Origin: Candidatus Nomurabacteria bacterium
GTDB taxonomy: Bacteria > Patescibacteriota > Saccharimonadia > Saccharimonadales > Saccharimonadaceae
DNA: 9,060 nucleotides
Reading direction: 5' to 3'
NCBI GenBank assembly: GCA_031287975.1
Contig: JAITSF010000053.1
Span: 1-9,060, forward strand
Under the pieces are notes generated by a model that was not told where the DNA came from, did no database searches, and worked only from the letters and a program-made list of their open reading frames with translations. The position numbers and the translations under genes are program-made. Of the stretch, positions 1-6,125 are shown in pieces (within the stretch, counting starts at the first letter, position 1; each line of letters begins with the position of its first letter).

Positions 1-1
1 A

Positions 2-1111
2 CCATTTCGCACCAATGGAGCTGACCGAGCGACAGGGTCCCCACCCGAGTCCGGCTTGCCGGACCCGGGTATGGGGATGTCGCCCGGCTCAGATCGCTTG
101 GGGCGGAAGGGCTTGTTTGGAGAGATAGTTGGCGATTTGGTCGAACAGGGAGAGGAGTTAATTGTCGCCAGAGGCGGCGAGGGCGGGTTTGGCAATGCGC
201 ATTTTAAGTCTAGCACTCGTCAAGCGCCGCGGGTGGCGGAAAAGGGTTTGCCAGGCGAAGCTTATGAGTTGAATCTGGAGTTGAAACTGCTGGCTGATGT
301 CGGCTTGGTGGGCTTTCCGAGCGTTGGCAAATCGACTTTTTTGAGCGTGGTAACCAGCGCCAAGCCGGCGATTGCGGACTATCCGTTTACGACTTTAACG
401 CCGAACCTCGGGGTGGCTGATATCGACGGCCAGAGTTTGTTGATTGCCGATATCCCAGGGCTGATTGAGGGCGCTAGTGAGGGCAAGGGCCTGGGACATG
501 AGTTTTTGCGGCATATCGAGCGAAATTATGTGATTTTGCACTTGATCGACGCGTTGAGCGACGATGTAGCTGGCGATTATTTGAAGATTCGGGCGGAGCT
601 TGGCAAATACAGCCCAGAATTGGCTAAAACTCCAGAGGTGGTGGCGCTGACAAAAATTGACGCTATTGACGATGAGATTTTAGCGATGCAAGCGACAGAG
701 CTGGGAGCGGTTGTGAACAGCCCGATTTACGCGATTTCAGCGCCGGCGCATCGGGGGTTGAAGGAAGTTTTGCGGGCTTTAATAAAGGCTAAAGAGGCTG
801 TGGCGGTTGAGGTTGAGAGCGCCAAGCCGGATGGTACAAAACCAGTGATTAGCTTGGGGCAGCTGGACATGGACAAGGCTTGGCAGGTGCGGCTCAGCGG
901 CGAAGTTTACGAAGTCAGCGGGCCGAAAATCGAGAAATTTGCCGCTAAAACTGATGCCAAAAATGTTCATAGTCTAAACCGGCTGCGTGATATTTTGCAA
1001 AAACTTGGTATTGTTCGCGAACTGGAGCGACAAGGTGCCAGCGGCGATAGTGTTGTTAAAGTCGGCGATTTGGAGTTTACGCTGGTTGAGCAAAGGAGGG
1101 CGAACCACTAA
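2..1111 (+). CDS. obg: Obg family GTPase, 5' partial, with an anomalous N-terminal segment
   Basis: Obg/CgtA GTPases bind the large ribosomal subunit and couple GTP/ppGpp state to ribosome maturation. Numbering from the TTG at 56: the end of the Obg fold (GEIVGDLVEQ, 22-31), a Gly-rich GGEGGFGN stretch, then the G domain with G1 GFPSVGKST (86-94), switch TT (112-113), G3 DIPG (132-135), G4 TKID (199-202) and G5 SA (228-229). The C-terminal Obg (OCT) domain spans about 275-345. The frame is open to the left edge, so the true start lies outside the window; the TTG at 56 has no good ribosome site and is probably not the start. Codons before about position 113 do not look like Obg and coincide with a GC-rich palindrome. 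Most of the roughly 150-residue N-terminal Obg fold is therefore missing or interrupted within view. The family call is secure; the 5' structure is not. Confidence 0.93.
   Translation, partial: PFRTNGADRATGSPPESGLPDPGMGMSPGSDRLGRKGLFGEIVGDLVEQGEELIVARGGEGGFGNAHFKSSTRQAPRVAEKGLPGEAYELNLELKLLADVGLVGFPSVGKSTFLSVVTSAKPAIADYPFTTLTPNLGVADIDGQSLLIADIPGLIEGASEGKGLGHEFLRHIERNYVILHLIDALSDDVAGDYLKIRAELGKYSPELAKTPEVVALTKIDAIDDEILAMQATELGAVVNSPIYAISAPAHRGLKEVLRALIKAKEAVAVEVESAKPDGTKPVISLGQLDMDKAWQVRLSGEVYEVSGPKIEKFAAKTDAKNVHSLNRLRDILQKLGIVRELERQGASGDSVVKVGDLEFTLVEQRRANH
6..112. repeat. GC-rich imperfect inverted repeat inside the obg reading frame
   Basis: The two halves are imperfect reverse complements around a centre at 56-57. 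The inner arms are 38-55 and 58-77 (TCCGGC facing GCCGGA at the tip). Then 29-34 (GCGACA) pairs with 78-83 (TGTCGC), 21-28 with about 84-92, and more weakly 6-20 with 93-108. The arms differ by several mismatches and short indels. GC by hand count is 74/110 for bases 1-110, against 58/110 for the next 110. The segment reads through in the obg frame without a stop, and recognisable Obg sequence resumes at about 113-119. It could be a palindromic element inserted in frame or a chimeric/assembly join; the sequence alone does not decide. Confidence 0.7.
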
Positions 1112-1126
1112 AAAATAAGCGTAAAC

Positions 1127-1155
1127 TTGACAAAATGAATAAAGTTTGATATAAT
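1127..1155 (+). promoter_or_regulatory. Consensus promoter of the dCMP deaminase gene
   Basis: A perfect TTGACA (1127-1132) is separated by 17 bases from a perfect TATAAT (1150-1155). The expected start of transcription, about 7 bases after the -10 box, is near 1162, only about 4 bases before the ATG at 1166. The AAGGAG motif (1156-1161) lies between the -10 box and the ATG, so it would be largely outside an mRNA made from this promoter. Confidence 0.8.
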
Positions 1156-1165
1156 AAGGAGATAT

Positions 1166-1672
1166 ATGAGCAAAAATCAACCACAGAAAGTTTTGCGACC
1201 GGATTGGACAGAGTATTTTATGTTGATTATGGACGCGGTGGCGACGCGCGGCACGTGTCTGCGGGCTAAGCCGGGTTGTGTTATCACGCGCGACAATGTT
1301 TTGTTGTCAAGCGGCTATTGCGGAGCGCCGTCGGGAGCGCCACAATGTGACGAAGTCGGCTGCCTGATTGAAGAAGTCAAGCACAGCGACGGACATATTT
1401 CGATGCACTGTCGCCGCACTGTCCACGCCGAAGCCAACGCGATCTTGCAGGCCGCCAAAAATGGTGTTGAGATCAAGGGTGGCACGCTATATTGCGGGAT
1501 GACACCGTGTCGAAATTGCGCGATGTTGATTGTTAATTCTGGCATTAAAAAAGTCATCGCCAAGAAAGATTATCACGAAAGTCTCGAGAGCAAGAAAATG
1601 TTTGATGACGCGGGGATTGAGTTGCTGATTTTGAATCCAGAGGTGGAGAAGTATGATCAACAGAGTGGATGA
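1166..1672 (+). CDS. Deoxycytidylate (dCMP) deaminase, ComEB-like
   Basis: A 168-residue zinc-dependent cytidine/deoxycytidylate deaminase. It deaminates dCMP to dUMP, the substrate of thymidylate synthase, in the cytoplasm. The catalytic signature is clear: HAE at 87-89 (zinc ligand H87, proton-shuttle E89) and TPCRNC at 113-118 (zinc ligands C115 and C118). The upstream segment with GAPSGAPQCDEVGCL (53-67) and HCRRTVHAEANAI (81-93) is typical of bacterial dCMP deaminases rather than of CMP, guanine or tRNA deaminases. Length fits the family. The ATG at 1166 is supported by AAGGAG four bases upstream and by a consensus promoter. It lies 54 bases after obg and converges on sbcB with 40 bases between the two stops; I see no clear terminator there. 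Further cysteines (31, 38, 52, 61, 66, 82) could include a structural zinc site, but that is a guess. Confidence 0.92.
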   Translation: MSKNQPQKVLRPDWTEYFMLIMDAVATRGTCLRAKPGCVITRDNVLLSSGYCGAPSGAPQCDEVGCLIEEVKHSDGHISMHCRRTVHAEANAILQAAKNGVEIKGGTLYCGMTPCRNCAMLIVNSGIKKVIAKKDYHESLESKKMFDDAGIELLILNPEVEKYDQQSG

Positions 1673-1712
1673 TAGCAACCCCACCACCCCCACTTGCGAA
1701 CGCAGCCGCGGA

Positions 1713-3077
1713 CTACTCGTCGTCGGCGGGGAGGTTGCTTTCCGCCCAGAGGCGGAGTTCTTCGAGGATAAATTGCTGGTCGGGGTGGGTTTTGGACAAT
1801 TCGGCTAGTTTGGTTTCTAATTTGGGTAGTTCGGCGCGGTATTTTTGGCGGACGAAACTTGTCCAAGTTTCGTGTTCCGATTTAGTTAGGGAACCGGGGA
1901 ATTCGCGGGCTTTGTAGCGCAGCAGCAGTTGGTCGAGCCGGTCGTCCTTAAAGTCGGGGTGGAAGTCAGCTAGTCCGGCGGTGTCGAGCTGGCGGACGGT
2001 TTGAATACGGGGGCGGTCGGCTTCGATAACAAAACCATCATAGAGTTGAGCTTCGACATCAGTGGCGGGCGGAAAGTCCGGTTTTTCAGACCAAATATTG
2101 ACTAATTTATCAACTATATCGCGATGTTTTAATAACTTCGACAAGTTGTCTTGGATAACTTTCAGCGGTAGCTCGAGGCGCTGCTGGGCGGCTTTGTCTA
2201 ACACCCCCAGCGGCGCCACCGCCGGACAGCGGTTATATTGCAGCTCTTTGATCGGCAGATCGACCCATGTTAGCTCTGGCTCGGAGTTGAAATCGATTTG
2301 GGTTGGATCGAAACGTAGGTCGTATACCAGCGTCGAGCCGGCTTTGCGGCCGACTGAAATCGGGAAAGCAGCAGTAGTTTTGTCGGGGTGTTGGAAACGG
2401 CCGCTGGCGTAGGTAAAGGGTTTCGGGTTGTCGAGATTGACAAGTTCGGCGATAGATTTTTTGTCGCGTAAGTTGTATAAATAATTAAACAATTTCGGCT
2501 GTTTTTGGCGAATCAGCCGTGTCAGGCCGATCAATGCTTCGACATCGCTCAAGGCGTCGTGGGCGTGAACTTGTTTAATTTTGTTAGCTTTAGCCAGCAG
2601 CTCTAGCTTGTTGACAGCTTTGCCGTCAACAGTCGGCCAGTTAATACCGTCGGGTCGCAGAGCGCGGGTTAGACGAGTAACGTCCAGCAAATCCCAGCGG
2701 CTGCGGCCGTTCGCCCAGCTCCACTCGTATGGATCGTAAAAGTTGCGCCACAGGGTGTGGCGGATAAATTCATCATCAAAACGAATGTTGTTAAAGCCAA
2801 TCGCTACAGTGTCAGGCGTAAAAACTTCCTCGCTCAAAATCCGCGCAAATTCATGTTCGCTGATACCGTCCGCCAGTGTCATCTGTGGAGTGATACCGGT
2901 TACCAACAGGGCTTCGGGCGAGGGCAAAATGTCGCCAGACAGCTTAACGAGAAAATTAACTGGCTGGCCGACCGGCTCTAAATTTGGAGTGGTTCGGATA
3001 CCGGCGAACTGCATAACTCGGTCGAAGCGCGGGTTGAGTCCGCTGGTTTCGAGGTCGTAAAAGAAAAATGAGGTCAT
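1713..3077 (-). CDS. sbcB: Exonuclease I (3'-5' single-strand DNA exonuclease)
   Basis: A 454-residue homologue of E. coli ExoI (SbcB, about 475 residues), which degrades ssDNA 3' to 5' in mismatch repair and recombination. The N-terminal DEDDh exonuclease domain carries ExoI motif DLETSG (D8, E10), ExoII FNNIRFDDE (D101) and ExoIII HDALSDVE (H173, D178), so all acidic and histidine catalytic residues are present. Family-specific stretches recur, including NFYDPYEWSW (112-121), SRWDLLDV (126-133) and ALRPDGINWP (139-148). The C-terminal half keeps ExoI-type patches such as DVEAQLYDGF and LLLRYKAREFPG, matching the SH3-like and helical domains that make ExoI processive. The ATG at 3077 gives the expected MTSFFFYDLE start; two nearer-promoter ATGs are out of frame. 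No Shine-Dalgarno site is visible. It is divergent from the surface-protein cluster and ends 40 bases from the deaminase stop. Confidence 0.96.
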   Translation of the reverse strand: MTSFFFYDLETSGLNPRFDRVMQFAGIRTTPNLEPVGQPVNFLVKLSGDILPSPEALLVTGITPQMTLADGISEHEFARILSEEVFTPDTVAIGFNNIRFDDEFIRHTLWRNFYDPYEWSWANGRSRWDLLDVTRLTRALRPDGINWPTVDGKAVNKLELLAKANKIKQVHAHDALSDVEALIGLTRLIRQKQPKLFNYLYNLRDKKSIAELVNLDNPKPFTYASGRFQHPDKTTAAFPISVGRKAGSTLVYDLRFDPTQIDFNSEPELTWVDLPIKELQYNRCPAVAPLGVLDKAAQQRLELPLKVIQDNLSKLLKHRDIVDKLVNIWSEKPDFPPATDVEAQLYDGFVIEADRPRIQTVRQLDTAGLADFHPDFKDDRLDQLLLRYKAREFPGSLTKSEHETWTSFVRQKYRAELPKLETKLAELSKTHPDQQFILEELRLWAESNLPADDE

Positions 3078-3091
3078 TAAAACATTGTAGC

Positions 3092-3121
3092 ATTATATTA
3101 AATATTAAAAAACTGTGGAAA
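3092..3121 (-). promoter_or_regulatory. Probable sbcB promoter
   Basis: Reading the minus strand, TATAAT occupies 3097-3092, with a weak -35 TTTCCA at 3121-3116 (18-base spacer, 4 of 6 consensus matches). Transcription would start near 3085, leaving a leader of about 8 bases before the ATG at 3077 and no Shine-Dalgarno site. A second -10-like TACAAT lies at 3089-3084 but has no -35 partner. Confidence 0.5.
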
Positions 3122-3136
3122 ACTCCAAAAAAGTAC

Positions 3137-3164
3137 TTGATTTTCAAAATGTTAGTGTTAAAAT
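3137..3164 (+). promoter_or_regulatory. Probable promoter of the small secreted-protein gene
   Basis: TTGATT (3137-3142), a 16-base spacer, then TAAAAT (3159-3164). Transcription from here would start near 3171 and give a leader of about 68 bases containing the hairpin at 3190-3220 and the Shine-Dalgarno site at 3222-3228. An alternative -10, TATAAA at 3172-3177, has no convincing -35. Confidence 0.5.
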
Positions 3165-3189
3165 ACCAGTGTATAAATAAAACAAACAG

Positions 3190-3220
3190 GGTTCCCACAA
3201 GATAAAGAGTTGTGTGAGCC
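3190..3220 (+). promoter_or_regulatory. 5' leader stem-loop
   Basis: Bases 3190-3200 pair with 3210-3220: ten pairs, one of them G-U, plus one C/U mismatch at 3195/3215, around a 9-base loop (3201-3209). The stem ends one base before AAAGGAG (3222-3228), so it leaves the ribosome site free. That arrangement suits an mRNA-stabilising or ribosome-site-presenting element rather than a translational lock; the role is inference. Confidence 0.5.
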
Positions 3221-3238
3221 GAAAGGAGAAAAACAGAA

Positions 3239-3838
3239 ATGACAAAGATATCAAAGTTAATTTTAGGTGCCGGCGCGTTGGGCGTTTTGGGTATCACAGC
3301 CCTGCCTTTGGCAAGTTATGCGGTCGTTGACACGGAGTTGACGATTACGGTTAACCAACAGGATGACGTCGGTGGTGGCACTGGCGGCAACAACGCTAAA
3401 GGCTACACTTGGAAAGTTAAAGACAAAGACGGCACCAAGCTTAATATGAGTTTGGATACTGATGGTGCTGGCTCATCGTCATCGGTTAGCACTATCGCTC
3501 CAGCGGCGACTAGTGCTGCTTATACTACAGCGGGAACTACTGCTGTTTATGGTGTTAAATTTACACCGACAGCCGTTACTGGTGGCCCTACTGTAACGGG
3601 TGTTAGCGCTAACTATATAGCTATTACTGGCGCTGACCAGACTATTGGCGCAACCGGCACTGCAGGTAATATTGAAAGCTGGCCAACTGGTCTCTCAATT
3701 AATTCACCCTCTGGGACTTATTATGGAATTGATACAGCGGGTAGTTCTCCTGTTAGCATAACGGCTCAGTGGAATACAAACTTAGGTGTCGGTGTTTATA
3801 AAAACACGATCACTATCTCGCAGACAAGTAATACTTAG
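3239..3838 (+). CDS. Small secreted beta-rich surface protein, function unknown
   Basis: 199 residues. The signal peptide is clear: basic MTKISK, a hydrophobic core (7-25) and a probable cleavage after ASYA (28). The mature part has no cysteine and no second membrane segment. It is rich in Gly, Ala, Ser and Thr, with alternating beta-like stretches, a Ser/Thr/Ala-rich zone (79-102), Asp-rich turns DKDG (62-65) and DTDG (73-76), and a C-terminal strand pattern GVYKNTITIS (185-194) as seen in pilin-like or Ig-like surface domains. I do not recognise the family; canonical WxL motifs are absent. AAAGGAG sits 10 bases before the ATG. Its own promoter, leader hairpin and strong terminator, and many GCT/ACT/GGT/GTT codons unlike the GCG/CGC-rich neighbours, suggest a monocistronic, highly expressed protein. 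By position it could be the soluble partner of the two membrane-anchored proteins downstream, as small WxL proteins are in Firmicutes loci; that is inference. Confidence 0.85.
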   Translation: MTKISKLILGAGALGVLGITALPLASYAVVDTELTITVNQQDDVGGGTGGNNAKGYTWKVKDKDGTKLNMSLDTDGAGSSSSVSTIAPAATSAAYTTAGTTAVYGVKFTPTAVTGGPTVTGVSANYIAITGADQTIGATGTAGNIESWPTGLSINSPSGTYYGIDTAGSSPVSITAQWNTNLGVGVYKNTITISQTSNT

Positions 3839-3859
3839 TCAAGTGGTTGAAAGGTAGCT

Positions 3860-3897
3860 AAAGAAAAGTCCGGTCGCTTTCGGCCGGCTTTTCTTTT
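3860..3897 (+). terminator. Rho-independent terminator
   Basis: The inner stem is CCGGTCG (3870-3876) with CGGCCGG (3881-3887) around a CTTT loop. A 9-bp A/T-rich outer stem, AAAGAAAAG (3860-3868) with CTTTTCTTT (3888-3896), continues it, with one bulged T at 3869. The 3' arm supplies the U-rich tract. It starts 22 bases after the stop at 3836-3838 and separates this gene from the next promoter. The A-tract on the 5' side means it could also work on the minus strand. Confidence 0.85.
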
Positions 3898-3925
3898 ACG
3901 AGGTAATTTGGCGGATTTTTAATGT

Positions 3926-3953
3926 TTGTTTTTGTTTGTAGTTATGCTATACT
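3926..3953 (+). promoter_or_regulatory. Extended -10 promoter of the first anchored surface-protein gene
   Basis: TATACT (3948-3953) is preceded by TGC (3945-3947), an extended -10 element. A weak -35 TTGTTT (3926-3931) sits 16 bases upstream in a T-rich tract. The predicted start near 3960 gives a leader of about 25 bases that includes AAAGGAGG (3971-3978). Confidence 0.6.
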
Positions 3954-3984
3954 GCTGTTAGACATTAAATAAAGGAGGGTTTTG

Positions 3985-4938
3985 GTGTTTAAGAAAATTG
4001 TTTTAGTCGGTTTGTTGGTCGCTGGACTAGTGGTCGGCGCGACATTACCGGCGCAGGCGGCCGAAGAGGGGCGTCGCAATACGGTTTGGGCGCAGAGTGG
4101 CGGCAAGACGGTTTTTGACGATCCGCTAGTGCCAGGGAATAGTTATAAGCGCGCTGTCGAGTTATATAACGATTCCGATATACAAGCGATCGCGCATTTC
4201 AGTGTTCAACCATATGGCGCTACTAAGGACGGCAAATATAACTCGACCGATATTGCGGTAATAGAGCGCTCGGAGTTAGCAAAGTGGGTCACTTACGCTA
4301 ATGGTCAGGATGTTTACGATGTGATTTTAGAGCCGCGTCAGACAGTCGAAGTGCCGTTTACGATTGCTGTGCCGAGCAATTGGGTGGCTAGCGGTAACCA
4401 ATCGGCGGCGGTCGTGATTTCGTCAGAGGATTATTCCCCAGATAAAACTGACGATGATAAGGGTTTAGCTATCGAAACCGAGTATCTGCATTTACTATTT
4501 GCTAACATACAGGGGACAGAGCCGCTCAGGGTCGATTCGAAGTTTGTCGGGCTAGAAGTTCCGAGTTTAATGCTGGATGCCAGTCAGGGGTTGCCGATTA
4601 AGCTGCATCTAGCGAACGATGGCAATGTTTGGACGACTGTGAAATATCATATAAAAGTAGTTGACAAAATACTTTACGATGCTGTGGCGTATGAAACGGA
4701 TGGTCCGAAAGAATTGTTGTCGGACAGCCAAGTGGCGGTCGAGCAAATTTGGGAGGGGCTGCCGGACATTGGGCTGGTTGAAGTCCAAGCAACAGTTACT
4801 ATCGGCGGCGAAGAATTTACCGAACAAAAGACAGTTGTCGCCTTTCCGCTGTGGCTGATCTTTATTATTACTACCATGATTATTCTGCTAGTAGCGGCTT
4901 TAATACTGAAAATCCGCAAGCACCAAGCTGGTAAATGA
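3985..4938 (+). CDS. Membrane-anchored extracellular protein, WxL-interacting (DUF916/DUF3324)-like
   Basis: About 317 residues from the GTG at 3985, chosen over the TTG at 3982 because GGAGG (3974-3978) is then 6 rather than 3 bases away. The signal peptide ends near PAQA (about residue 26). The ectodomain has two beta-rich parts. The first (about 40-148) has the WxLIP pattern: PGNSYKRAVELYND, then EPRQTVEVPFTIAVPS and GNQSAAVV. The second (about 165-285) includes LHLANDGN and QIWEGLPDIGL. A single membrane helix (about 287-308) and a short basic tail (KIRKHQAGK) follow: type I topology, Cys-free. In Firmicutes, WxL-interacting proteins have the same signal–DUF916–DUF3324–TM layout and tether WxL proteins to peptidoglycan and to host ligands. 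The similarity was judged by eye and is distant. Its closest relative in view is the gene at 5074. Confidence 0.8.
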   Translation: MFKKIVLVGLLVAGLVVGATLPAQAAEEGRRNTVWAQSGGKTVFDDPLVPGNSYKRAVELYNDSDIQAIAHFSVQPYGATKDGKYNSTDIAVIERSELAKWVTYANGQDVYDVILEPRQTVEVPFTIAVPSNWVASGNQSAAVVISSEDYSPDKTDDDKGLAIETEYLHLLFANIQGTEPLRVDSKFVGLEVPSLMLDASQGLPIKLHLANDGNVWTTVKYHIKVVDKILYDAVAYETDGPKELLSDSQVAVEQIWEGLPDIGLVEVQATVTIGGEEFTEQKTVVAFPLWLIFIITTMIILLVAALILKIRKHQAGK

Positions 4939-4956
4939 TGGGCAGATATATTTTTT

Positions 4957-5013
4957 GCGCGTTTTTGCAAGGTTTTTGAGTTGAGGATTGTGCGTTTTTG
5001 CTTGGCTTTTGGA
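4957..5013 (+). repeat. Two imperfect T-rich direct repeats upstream of the second anchored-protein gene
   Basis: Copies at 4957-4980 and 4990-5013, 33 bases apart, share a G(C/T)GCGTTTTTGC core followed by GG and TTTTG, with about six mismatches in 24 bases. They lie directly upstream of the -35 box at 5024. They could be upstream activating or bendable T-tract DNA, or simple drift in a T-rich spacer. Confidence 0.35.
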
Positions 5014-5023
5014 TAATTTGGTG

Positions 5024-5052
5024 TTGACTGCATTAGCGCTTTGGTGTAATAT
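5024..5052 (+). promoter_or_regulatory. Promoter of the second anchored surface-protein gene
   Basis: TTGACT (5024-5029), a 17-base spacer, then TAATAT (5047-5052). The predicted start near 5059 gives a leader of about 15 bases, just enough to carry AAGGAGG (5062-5068) five bases before the ATG at 5074. Confidence 0.7.
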
Positions 5053-5073
5053 TGGGGTAATAAGGAGGAATAT

Positions 5074-6093
5074 ATGGGGAAACGAATATTAACTATGACT
5101 GCTGGGTTGTTGTCGGTGGCGGCTCTGCTAGGGCTGTTTGTGGCGCCGGTGGCGCGAGTGGGCGCGGAGGAAGAGTCGGCGAATCCGGCTTCGTCAATTC
5201 AATTGTCGCCGGTCAGCCAGCGGATTACACTGAGCGCTAATGAAAAAGCCGACTCGAAAATTAAAATTACCAACACCGGCACAGATGCGCTGAACTTTCG
5301 AGTTTACGCTACACCGTACGGAGTGGCGGATGTGACTTACGAGGCGAATTTCGACACCGAAAACGATTTTACTAAAATCGCTAGTTGGATAAGTTTCGAT
5401 CAGTCAGAATACAAAAACATTGCGGTGGGCGAAGTGGTGGAGGTGCCGTTTCATATTAACGCGCCATCGGATATTCCGGCTGGCGGGCAATATGCGGTGG
5501 TTTTCGCTGAAACTTTGCCGACTGATACGCCCAGTGCGGCTGGCGCTAGTATCCAAACTGTCGGGCGGGTTGGCAGCCTGATTTACGCAGATCTAGGTGG
5601 CGAAACTCGCCGCGAGGGCGAGTTAGTGGCTTTTAGCCAGCCGACTTTTGCCGAAGCCCATCTTAAACCGATGGCCCAGATTAAAAACAGCGGCAACATT
5701 GATTTTTCATTCAACCACACCACAGTGGTCAAAACTCTGTTTGGCAAAGAAGTTTTCAACAATTCGATCAGCCGCTCGGTGCTGCCATCGACCACTCGCG
5801 AAATCACTCAAGAATGGACTGAAGCGCCGTCAATCGGACTATATCTAGTCAGTAACAAAATCAGTTTCTTAAATCAGACCCCTGTTGATGAAACCAAATT
5901 AGTTTACGTCGGACCGGTTTGGATTTTAGTGACAACTTCGATAATTTTAGGCTTGATTTTAATTTTGGTTGTGGTTATAATAGTGAGGAAGGTACGCAAT
6001 AATAAAAAGAATAAACCAAATAAGGAAAAGAAAGCTAAATCTAAAAAAGATGCAAAGTCAGCCAGCGAGACTGACAAAAAACCGCAGTCGTAA
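5074..6093 (+). CDS. Membrane-anchored extracellular protein, WxL-interacting-like, paralogue of 3985-4938
   Basis: 339 residues. The signal peptide ends near RVGA (31). The ectodomain opens with SPVSQRITLSANEKADSKIKITNTG (split here as a typical DUF916-like start, about 45-69), followed by ATPYG (79-83), VVEVPFHINAPS (121-132) and GGQYAVVFAE (137-146). The second half has IKNSGNIDF (203-211) and QEWTEAPSIGL (246-256). A membrane helix (about 280-305) leads to a strongly basic tail with 13 lysines in residues 306-339. PYG, VEVPF-I--PS, G-Q-A-V and W---P-IGL are shared with the preceding protein, so the two look like tandem paralogues. No cysteine. The ATG has AAGGAGG five bases upstream and its own promoter. 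The next gene follows after 32 bases without an obvious promoter, so the two are probably co-transcribed. The role in surface assembly or adhesion is inferred from architecture only. Confidence 0.82.
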   Translation: MGKRILTMTAGLLSVAALLGLFVAPVARVGAEEESANPASSIQLSPVSQRITLSANEKADSKIKITNTGTDALNFRVYATPYGVADVTYEANFDTENDFTKIASWISFDQSEYKNIAVGEVVEVPFHINAPSDIPAGGQYAVVFAETLPTDTPSAAGASIQTVGRVGSLIYADLGGETRREGELVAFSQPTFAEAHLKPMAQIKNSGNIDFSFNHTTVVKTLFGKEVFNNSISRSVLPSTTREITQEWTEAPSIGLYLVSNKISFLNQTPVDETKLVYVGPVWILVTTSIILGLILILVVVIIVRKVRNNKKNKPNKEKKAKSKKDAKSASETDKKPQS

Positions 6094-6097
6094 CTGC
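6084..6097 (+). other. Small hairpin over the stop codon between two surface-protein genes
   Basis: GCAGT (6084-6088) pairs with ACTGC (6093-6097) around a CGTA loop, spanning the TAA at 6091-6093. A run of A, not T, follows, so it is not an intrinsic terminator on the plus strand. At most it could stabilise an mRNA end or tune coupling to the next gene; five pairs may be chance. Confidence 0.25.
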
Positions 6098-6125
6098 TGC
6101 AATAAAAAAACGAAAGGCCACCACA

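Noticed and set aside
56..58. TTG at 56 as the real obg start
   Set aside because: No Shine-Dalgarno site, the frame is open to the window edge, and a start here would delete most of the conserved N-terminal Obg fold.
1673..1712. Terminator between the convergent deaminase and sbcB genes
   Set aside because: Only a TGCG-TT-CGCA type micro-palindrome is visible, with no usable stem or T-run on either strand.
1653..1808. Plus-strand 51-codon frame starting ATG ATC AAC with an AGG-GGAG-like site, overlapping the deaminase end and the sbcB 3' end
   Set aside because: Most of it is antisense to the well-supported sbcB C-terminus, and the translation shows no domain or composition of a real protein.
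2062..3060. Plus-strand open frames inside sbcB
   Set aside because: Shadows of the ExoI gene, which has full catalytic motifs and end-to-end homology on the minus strand.
4922..4956. ACCA-AGC-TGGT hairpin followed at a distance by six T as a terminator after the gene ending at 4938
   Set aside because: The stem has only four pairs, lies within the coding sequence and is 18 bases from the T-run.
4598..5033. Small frames overlapping the first anchored-protein gene and its downstream spacer
   Set aside because: No ribosome site or recognisable composition, and they conflict with the signal-peptide/TM gene on the plus strand.
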